This document shows, piece after piece, positions 39,497-45,207 of a stretch of 47,241 nt of DNA. This stretch comes from Clostridiales bacterium UBA1206 (GTDB lineage Bacteria > Bacillota > Clostridia > Oscillospirales > CAG-382), in NCBI GenBank assembly GCA_002310055.1, contig DBXS01000020.1, positions 10,522 through 57,762 of the forward strand, written 5' to 3'. The notes beneath the pieces are model-generated. The model was not told where the DNA came from and searched no databases. It saw only the letters and a list, made by a program, of their open reading frames with translations. The stretch's first letter is position 1, and each line of letters starts with the position of its first letter. The position numbers and the translations under genes are program-made.

Positions 39497-40651
39497 TTGA
39501 AAGAACTGTTTTCACAAATAGATTCGCTTGCGGGCGGATACAAGGAATTTTTAAAAGAGATCTGCTCCATAGAAAGCAAATCCGAAGACAAAGAGGGCGT
39601 CGACGCCGTCTGCACCGCGGTATGCGAAAAAGCGCGCGCGCTGGGGTTTGGCGTCAAACGCCGCCGTATTGAAAACGCCGGCGACGTGGCGAGCATAACC
39701 TACGAAAACGGCGGGAAATTGCCGCCCGTCTGCATATCCGCGCATATGGATACCGTTTTCGCCAAAGGCGAATTCGGATATCCGCCGGTAAAAGAGGAAG
39801 ACGGCAGACTCAAGGGCCCGGGAGTCATCGACTGCAAGGGCGGTATCGCCGTGGGGATGCTGGTGCTCGAATCGCTCAAGCGCACGGGATACTCGGAACG
39901 CCCGGTAAAGCTGATACTCCAAAGCGACGAAGAAGTCGAATCGGTAAATTCCGGTATGGAGACCATCCGCTTTATGCTCGAAGAATCGGCGGGCGCGAGC
40001 GCGTTCTTCAACTGCGAATGCCGCGAGGAAGGCAAGCTCACCACGGGCAGGAAGGGGATCATCCGCCTGTATCTCGAAGTAAAGGGCCGCGCCGCGCACG
40101 CGGGCGACTATTTCGAAGGCCGCTCGGCGATCCGCGAAGCCGCGTACAAGATAATAGAGCTCGAACAAAAGAGCGTAAAAGACGGCATAACCTATAACTG
40201 CGGCGTCATCGAAGGCGGCACGGCGCTCAACGTGGTGCCGGATATCTGCCGCGTGTATATCGACGTGCGTATACGCAGTACGGCCGAATACGACTATGCG
40301 ATGAGCGTGCTCGAGGAAGTGGCGTCGCACGTCTGCGTGGAAGGCACGGTCTGCCGCGTGGTGAAGATAAGCGACCGCAAGCCGATGGAACGCACCGAAG
40401 CCAACGTGAAGCTGTTCGAACACATAAACGCCGTGGCGCAGAAATATGGATTCGGCGAGATGAAGGAGTTTTATTCCAACGGCGGTTCGGACGCGGCGTA
40501 CACCACGCTCGCGGGCATCCCCACCGTCGACGACATAGGGCCCATAGGCGACAACTACCATACCAAGGACGAATGGTGCGATATTTCGTCCATAGCGGGG
40601 TCCGCAAAGCTGATCGCCGCTTCTATATGCGAAATGAGAAAGGATTTTTAA
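39497..40651 (+). CDS. M20-family metallopeptidase (ArgE/DapE/CPG2 type)
   Basis: A 384-residue zinc amidohydrolase, expected to remove an acyl or amino-acid group from a small substrate in the cytoplasm. Seen: SAHMDTVF (His 83, Asp 85), GPGVIDCKGG (Asp 112), QSDEEVES (Glu 145 and 146), a dimerisation domain with GRAAHAGD, and the late metal His in GDNYHTKDEW. It is closest in style to carboxypeptidase G2-like members. The TTG start at 39497 is placed by GGAGG 11 bases upstream, inside the end of the RACo-like gene. Its neighbour PuuD-like hydrolase also handles gamma-glutamyl-type amides, so a shared peptide-scavenging route is possible. Confidence 0.88.
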   Translation: MKELFSQIDSLAGGYKEFLKEICSIESKSEDKEGVDAVCTAVCEKARALGFGVKRRRIENAGDVASITYENGGKLPPVCISAHMDTVFAKGEFGYPPVKEEDGRLKGPGVIDCKGGIAVGMLVLESLKRTGYSERPVKLILQSDEEVESVNSGMETIRFMLEESAGASAFFNCECREEGKLTTGRKGIIRLYLEVKGRAAHAGDYFEGRSAIREAAYKIIELEQKSVKDGITYNCGVIEGGTALNVVPDICRVYIDVRIRSTAEYDYAMSVLEEVASHVCVEGTVCRVVKISDRKPMERTEANVKLFEHINAVAQKYGFGEMKEFYSNGGSDAAYTTLAGIPTVDDIGPIGDNYHTKDEWCDISSIAGSAKLIAASICEMRKDF

Positions 40652-40655
40652 AAAA

Positions 40656-41363
40656 ATGAGACCGACGATCGGTTTGACCTGTTCCATGCTCGAAAATTCC
40701 CGCCTGGCGGTGAATCTCACATACCTCAACGCGCTGCGCGCTTCGGGCGCGCTGCCCGTCACGCTGCCGTACGTCGAAACGGTCGGGGAAGCGGAGCTGT
40801 ATCTGGAGGGGCTCGACGGGTTCCTCTTCACCGGCGGCGCGGATATCGATCCCGCCGAATACGGCGAACAGAAGGACGAAAAATGCGGCGAGGTGTGCCC
40901 GCCGCGCGACCTGACCGAAAAATGCTTTTTCGAAGCGCTTAAAAACAAACGCCTGCCCACGCTCGGGATCTGCCGCGGCATACAGGCGCTCAACGTCTTC
41001 GCCGGCGGCACGCTCTGGCAGGACATCCCCTCGCAGTACGGCGCGGATATAGTCCACGCAAGCGCCGAGCACGATATCGACATCGTCCCCGGCACGCTTT
41101 TCGCGCAAGTCATAGGCAAGGAGCGCATAAAAGTCAACAGTTTCCACCATCAGGCGATAAAAACGCCCGCGCCGGGATACGTCGTCTGCGCTCGCGCTCC
41201 CGACGGCATTCCGGAAGCGATATGCGCAGAAAGCCGCGACGATTTTCTGGCGGTACAGTACCATCCGGAAATGATGTTCGGGCGCGACGAAAACGCGCGC
41301 GCCGTGTTAGACTGGTTCACGCGCGTCTGCGCCGACCGAAAACAGAAAGGAAAAATGGTATGA
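40656..41363 (+). CDS. PuuD-like class I glutamine amidotransferase (peptidase C26)
   Basis: A 235-residue hydrolase of the gamma-glutamyl-GABA hydrolase (PuuD) family. Seen: FTGGADIDPAEYG, GICRGIQALNVF with nucleophile Cys 106, NSFHHQAI, and VQYHPE with His 203 and Glu 205, completing the triad. There is no signal peptide. AAAGGA lies upstream. The stop overlaps the next start (ATGA). The natural substrate is unknown; no polyamine-degradation genes are nearby. Confidence 0.9.
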   Translation: MRPTIGLTCSMLENSRLAVNLTYLNALRASGALPVTLPYVETVGEAELYLEGLDGFLFTGGADIDPAEYGEQKDEKCGEVCPPRDLTEKCFFEALKNKRLPTLGICRGIQALNVFAGGTLWQDIPSQYGADIVHASAEHDIDIVPGTLFAQVIGKERIKVNSFHHQAIKTPAPGYVVCARAPDGIPEAICAESRDDFLAVQYHPEMMFGRDENARAVLDWFTRVCADRKQKGKMV

Positions 41364-42205
41364 AATACTTCTTCGGCACCGATATCACTCAGGATAAACA
41401 AAACGAAACGCTCGAATGCGAACGTTTCGTCACATCCCGCGCGGACGCGGAACTCGAAGAAAAAATCGCGCAAGCGTCAAAACTCGCAAGCGAAGCGGAC
41501 GAATTGTGCCGCGTTTCGCCCGTGCCTCGCAAGGTAGGCCAGACCTGCGCGGTGTTCGCCGTCGTGTGGGGGATACTGCTCGCGTTCGGGCTCATACGCG
41601 ACCCGTCTTCCATAACGAGCACGCCTATGATAGTCACCATGGCGATGGTCGTGATCAGCGCCGTCACGGCGGTGATAATGTTCGCAAGGGCGAAAAAGCA
41701 GATGAAGACCACTCCCGAACAGGAGAAGGCGTGCGAGCGCGCCAACGAGGCGTTCGCCGAAGTGGGCGCCGAATCCGACAAGCAGCTCGGGGTCCCCGAA
41801 GACTGTAAGGAGATCGACACGCTCTACTGCGTTTACAGCGTAAAAGACGGCGTCGCCGCTCCCTATACCATGTTCCGCACCGAACTGTTTATGAACTATC
41901 CGCGCAAGGTGTTCGTCAAAGACGGCGACCTTTGCATAAGCGACATACGCGAACTCATCCGCGTGCCGGTCTCGGCTCTGGGCGAAATCGAAACAGTCGA
42001 ACGCAAATGCGGTCTGGGGTTCTGGAACAAGAGCGTTTCGTACCGCGCGCCCGAATACGCACGGTACAATATCAAGCGCGGCGGCAACGGAATACTCACG
42101 CTCGGTTCGTATATCCGCATAGACGCTTCTCTCGAAGGCGAGACCTACGCGCTGCTCTTCCCGCCGTACGAGGAAGAATATCTTAAAAACATTTTGGGAA
42201 GGTAA
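41360..42205 (+). CDS. Two-helix membrane protein of unknown function
   Basis: I do not recognise the family. The 281-residue protein has a charged helical N-terminus, two membrane helices close together (about 60-79 and 89-108) and a cytoplasmic-looking C-terminal domain of about 170 residues with FRTELFMNYPRKVFVKDGDL, VPVSALGEIETVERK and FPPYEEEYLKNILG. This suggests a small beta domain of a PH-like or bPH2-like kind, which is only an impression. The start ATG overlaps the PuuD-like stop (ATGA). The frame extends upstream only as a shadow. It is followed after 9 bases by the dockerin-barnase gene. Confidence 0.7.
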   Translation: MKYFFGTDITQDKQNETLECERFVTSRADAELEEKIAQASKLASEADELCRVSPVPRKVGQTCAVFAVVWGILLAFGLIRDPSSITSTPMIVTMAMVVISAVTAVIMFARAKKQMKTTPEQEKACERANEAFAEVGAESDKQLGVPEDCKEIDTLYCVYSVKDGVAAPYTMFRTELFMNYPRKVFVKDGDLCISDIRELIRVPVSALGEIETVERKCGLGFWNKSVSYRAPEYARYNIKRGGNGILTLGSYIRIDASLEGETYALLFPPYEEEYLKNILGR

Positions 42206-42214
42206 ACAGCTTTT

Positions 42215-42955
42215 ATGAAGACCCGCCGCATTATAAAAAGAATATCGCTGCTGCTGGCGGCGCTCTTGATCTGCGCGCTCCTGCCTTTTCAGGCGCGAGC
42301 CGCTCTTGCCGACTGGTACGATTACACCGGCGACGGCGCGGTCGATTCCTCCGACGCCATCTATCTGCTCAGACACGTGCTTTTTCCCGCGGATTTTCCG
42401 CTTGAAGTCAACGCCGATCCGGACGGCGACGGCGCGGTCGATTCTTCCGACGCGATCTATTTGCTCAGGCACGTGCTGTTTCCGGCGGACTTTCCGCTTT
42501 GCGACCACGACGAAAGTATGCGCATCACCGATTCGGCGCCCGACCCCGACCACGACGGCGTCTGGCACACCGAATGTATGGAATGCGGCGCCGTTCTCCG
42601 CACCGGGACTATCGAACGCATCGCCGAAAACGGCGAATACACGTCGAAAGACGACGTCGCGCTGTATCTGCACGTCTACGGAAAACTGCCCGGCAACTTT
42701 ATAACCAAAGCGCAGGCCAAGGCGCTGGGCTGGAAGAGCGGAGACTTATGGAAATACGCGCCCGGAAAATCGCTGGGCGGAGACGTGTTCGAAAACCGCG
42801 AAGGACTGCTGCCCGATAAGGAGGGCCGCGTGTGGTACGAATGCGATATCGATTATCAGGGCGGCGCGCGCAATTCAAAGCGCATAGTCTGGTCGAACGA
42901 CGGGCTCATTTACTATTCGTCCGACCATTACGCCTCTTTCACGCAGCTGTACTGA
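42215..42955 (+). CDS. Secreted barnase-type ribonuclease with N-terminal dockerin-like motifs
   Basis: A 246-residue exported protein with a novel-looking order of domains. A signal peptide (1 to about 30) is followed by two nearly identical dockerin-like motifs (39-63 and 71-95, GDGAVDSSDAIYLLR), a Cys/His segment (C96, H98, H118, C121, C124), and a complete barnase domain from about 140. All barnase catalytic residues are present with identical spacing: Lys 165 (K27), Arg 195 (R59), Glu 209 (E73), Arg 219 (R83), Arg 223 (R87) and His 238 (H102). It should cut RNA outside the cell, perhaps while docked to a cohesin or folded around calcium. No barstar-like inhibitor gene is in the window. 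It ends before a strong terminator. Confidence 0.92.
   Translation: MKTRRIIKRISLLLAALLICALLPFQARAALADWYDYTGDGAVDSSDAIYLLRHVLFPADFPLEVNADPDGDGAVDSSDAIYLLRHVLFPADFPLCDHDESMRITDSAPDPDHDGVWHTECMECGAVLRTGTIERIAENGEYTSKDDVALYLHVYGKLPGNFITKAQAKALGWKSGDLWKYAPGKSLGGDVFENREGLLPDKEGRVWYECDIDYQGGARNSKRIVWSNDGLIYYSSDHYASFTQLY
42329..42499 (+). repeat. Tandem dockerin-like repeat inside the barnase gene
   Basis: Two 75-base copies (42329-42403 and 42425-42499) encode the same 25 residues and differ only at a handful of mostly third-position bases. A 21-base linker separates them. The pattern D-x-x-GDG-x-V-D-x-x-D is that of a type I dockerin calcium loop plus helix. Confidence 0.85.
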
Positions 42956-42978
42956 CGGCTCGCATAAATCAAAAACCG

Positions 42979-43011
42979 CGGCGCGGTCCCAAAGCAAAAC
43001 GGACCGCGCCG
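42979..43011 (+). terminator. Intrinsic terminator after the barnase gene
   Basis: An 11-bp G+C-rich stem (CGGCGCGGTCC at 42979-42989 with its complement at 43001-43011) closes an 11-base loop and is followed by TCTTTTATTT. Confidence 0.9.
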
Positions 43012-43087
43012 TCTTTTATTTGCGCCAAAAAAAGGGAATATTGCCCGGCGCGGGCGGGAAAAGCGCGCTTTTTTGTTCAAAAACCTG

Positions 43088-43116
43088 TTGATTTTTGCGC
43101 TTTGATGTGATAAAAT
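43088..43116 (+). promoter_or_regulatory. Promoter of the cmk-udp-plsC-ispH/rpsA operon
   Basis: TTGATT (43088-43093), a 17-base spacer and TAAAAT (43111-43116). Start expected near 43123. This rules out the in-frame ATG at 43115 as the cmk start. Confidence 0.75.
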
Positions 43117-43156
43117 GGTACTCAGCAAAATCTGGGAATACGGAGTACGGGCGGCA

Positions 43157-43837
43157 ATGCGCAGAAAACGTTTGAACATAGCCATAGACGGGCCGAGCGG
43201 CAGCGGAAAATCCACGCTCGCCAAACTGCTCGCAAAAAAATACAACCTCATCTATATCGATACCGGGGCGATCTACCGCACCATAGGGCTTTACGCGATG
43301 CGCGCGGGCGTCGACCGCACCGATACGGAAGGCGTTATATCGCTGCTCCCGCATATGAAGATAGAAATGACGCTCGAAAACGGCGGCGGCGTGGTCTGGC
43401 TAAACGGCGAGCGTATGGGCGACGAGCTCCGCACCCCCGAATGTTCGCTTTACGCTTCCGACGTTTCAAAGATCCCCGCGGTCAGGGAATACATACTCGA
43501 GCTCCAGCGCGGCATCGCCCGCAGAAACGACTGCGTTATGGACGGGCGCGACATCGGCACCGTCATACTTCCCAAAGCGCAGGTAAAGATATTCCTGTTC
43601 GCGTCGGTCGAAAAACGCGCCGAACGCCGGCTTATCGAACTGCGCGAAAAAGGCGAAGACGTCACGCTCGAGCAGGTGCTCGAGGATATGCGCTGGCGCG
43701 ACGAAAACGACAAGACGCGCAAAATAGCCCCCGCGATCCCCGCGCCCGACGCGGTGATGCTCGACAACGGCGGGCTGGGCATAGAAGCCACGCTCGATGC
43801 GGCTTCCGAAATCATAGAAAGCAAGGTAAAGATATGA
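43157..43837 (+). CDS. cmk: Cytidylate kinase
   Basis: A 226-residue (d)CMP kinase. Seen: the P-loop IDGPSGSGKSTLAK near residue 10, YIDTGAIYR, MDGRDIGTVILPKA, and RWRDENDKTR near the C-terminus. It is the normal family length from the ATG at 43157, which lies downstream of the mapped promoter. A cmk-plsC-ispH-rpsA order is common in Clostridia; here a uridine phosphorylase gene is inserted after cmk, overlapping it by ATGA. Confidence 0.95.
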   Translation: MRRKRLNIAIDGPSGSGKSTLAKLLAKKYNLIYIDTGAIYRTIGLYAMRAGVDRTDTEGVISLLPHMKIEMTLENGGGVVWLNGERMGDELRTPECSLYASDVSKIPAVREYILELQRGIARRNDCVMDGRDIGTVILPKAQVKIFLFASVEKRAERRLIELREKGEDVTLEQVLEDMRWRDENDKTRKIAPAIPAPDAVMLDNGGLGIEATLDAASEIIESKVKI

Positions 43838-44601
43838 ACGCAAACGAACGCGAGCTTCAGTACCACATCAACTGCCGCGCCGGCGACGTGGGCGAATACG
43901 TCATACTCCCCGGTGACCCCGGCAGATGCGAGCTTATTGCTTCGTTCTTTGAAGACGCGCGTTTCGTCACGTCGAACCGCGAATACACGGTCTGCACCGG
44001 CACGCTCTGCGGCAAAAAGGTCAGCGTGTGTTCCACCGGCATAGGCGGCCCTTCCGCCGCCATAGCCATGGAAGAGCTCTGCAACATCGGCGCAAAGCAT
44101 TTTATCCGCGTGGGCACCTGCGGCGGGATCGCGCTCGACGTCACCGCCGGCGACGTGGTCATCGCCTCTTCGGCGGTGCGCCAGGACGGCACCAGCTACG
44201 AATACGCTCCCGAAGGCTACCCCGCGACCGCCGACCACCGCACGGTCTGCGCGCTCGAACAGGCGGCGAAAGAATTAGGATATAAATATCACGTCGGCGT
44301 GGTGCAGGCAAAGGATTCGTTCTACGGCCAGCACGACCCGTATTCCAAACCCGTTTCCGCCGAGCTTCTGAACAAATGGGAGGCGTGGAAACGCCTGGGC
44401 GTGCTCTGCAGCGAAATGGAATCGGCGGCGCTGTTCGTCGTAGCGGCATACCGCGGCGTCACCTGCGGCGGCGTCTTCCACACCGTGTGGAACCAGGAAC
44501 GCGAAAAAGCGGGCCTTTCGCAGGAAGAGATCCACGACACCACCCCGGCGGTGCGCTGCGCCGTAGAGGCAATAAAACTAATGATAAACGGCAAGGTATA
44601 A
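43834..44601 (+). CDS. udp: Uridine phosphorylase
   Basis: A 255-residue nucleoside phosphorylase of the NP-I family, splitting uridine with phosphate to uracil and ribose 1-phosphate. Seen: LPGDPGR (27-31), STGIGGPSAAIA, FIRVGTCGGI, and LCSEMESAALFVVA with the ribose-binding Glu. The RVGTCGGI and SEMESAALF forms favour uridine over purine phosphorylase. The start ATG overlaps the cmk stop. It links pyrimidine salvage to the CMP kinase of the same operon. Confidence 0.9.
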   Translation: MNANERELQYHINCRAGDVGEYVILPGDPGRCELIASFFEDARFVTSNREYTVCTGTLCGKKVSVCSTGIGGPSAAIAMEELCNIGAKHFIRVGTCGGIALDVTAGDVVIASSAVRQDGTSYEYAPEGYPATADHRTVCALEQAAKELGYKYHVGVVQAKDSFYGQHDPYSKPVSAELLNKWEAWKRLGVLCSEMESAALFVVAAYRGVTCGGVFHTVWNQEREKAGLSQEEIHDTTPAVRCAVEAIKLMINGKV

Positions 44602-44604
44602 TAA

Positions 44605-45207
44605 ATGAGCGCTTACGGCTTTTTAAAGGCATTATTCAAGATCCCCATGCGGCTTTTGTACCGCGTTAAGGTGGAAGGGCGCGAAAACGAGCCCGAAGGC
44701 CCGTATCTGGTCTGCGCCAACCATTCCTCGTTCTGCGACCCCATACTCATAACGGCGTCGCTCAAGCAAAAGCATAAGTGGCTCGCAAAAAAAGAGCTGG
44801 CGAACCACGCTTTTATGCGGCTGGTGTTCCGCATAACCGGCGCCGTCACCATCGACCGCGACGGGCTCGACACCACGGCGCTCCACGCCTGCATAGACGC
44901 GCTCAAGGAAGGCACCAGCGTAGGCATTTTTCCGCAGGGCACCCGAATGCCCGGCGTCGTTCCGCAAAAAGAACAGGCGCTGCCCGGCTTTTCGCTGATA
45001 TCCTGTATGGCGGAAGCCACCGTGCTGCCTGTCTCCATAGTCACCAAATCGCTGCGCCCGCGCATTTTTCGCCGCACGCGGCTAATAATCCACAAGCCGG
45101 TGAGCTATAAGGAATATACTTCCATAAGCGAAAAACCCACCAAGTCCGACATTTCGTATTACCTTTTCGATAAGGTCTGCGAACCGTTCAAAAAGGAAGG
45201 CGAATGA
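44605..45207 (+). CDS. plsC: 1-acyl-sn-glycerol-3-phosphate acyltransferase
   Basis: A 200-residue membrane-associated acyltransferase of phospholipid synthesis. Seen: motif I CANHSSFCDP (His 40-x4-Asp 45), the region around ITGAVTIDRDG, and motif III FPQGTRMPG (usual FPEGTRS, with Gln for Glu). It lacks a long hydrophobic N-terminus, as in short bacterial PlsC. Its stop overlaps the start of ispH-rpsA. The Gln substitution is conservative but worth noting. Confidence 0.9.
   Translation: MSAYGFLKALFKIPMRLLYRVKVEGRENEPEGPYLVCANHSSFCDPILITASLKQKHKWLAKKELANHAFMRLVFRITGAVTIDRDGLDTTALHACIDALKEGTSVGIFPQGTRMPGVVPQKEQALPGFSLISCMAEATVLPVSIVTKSLRPRIFRRTRLIIHKPVSYKEYTSISEKPTKSDISYYLFDKVCEPFKKEGE

Noticed and set aside
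43115..43156. Upstream ATG as cmk start
   Set aside because: It overlaps the -10 element of the promoter and would add 14 residues before the conserved N-terminus.
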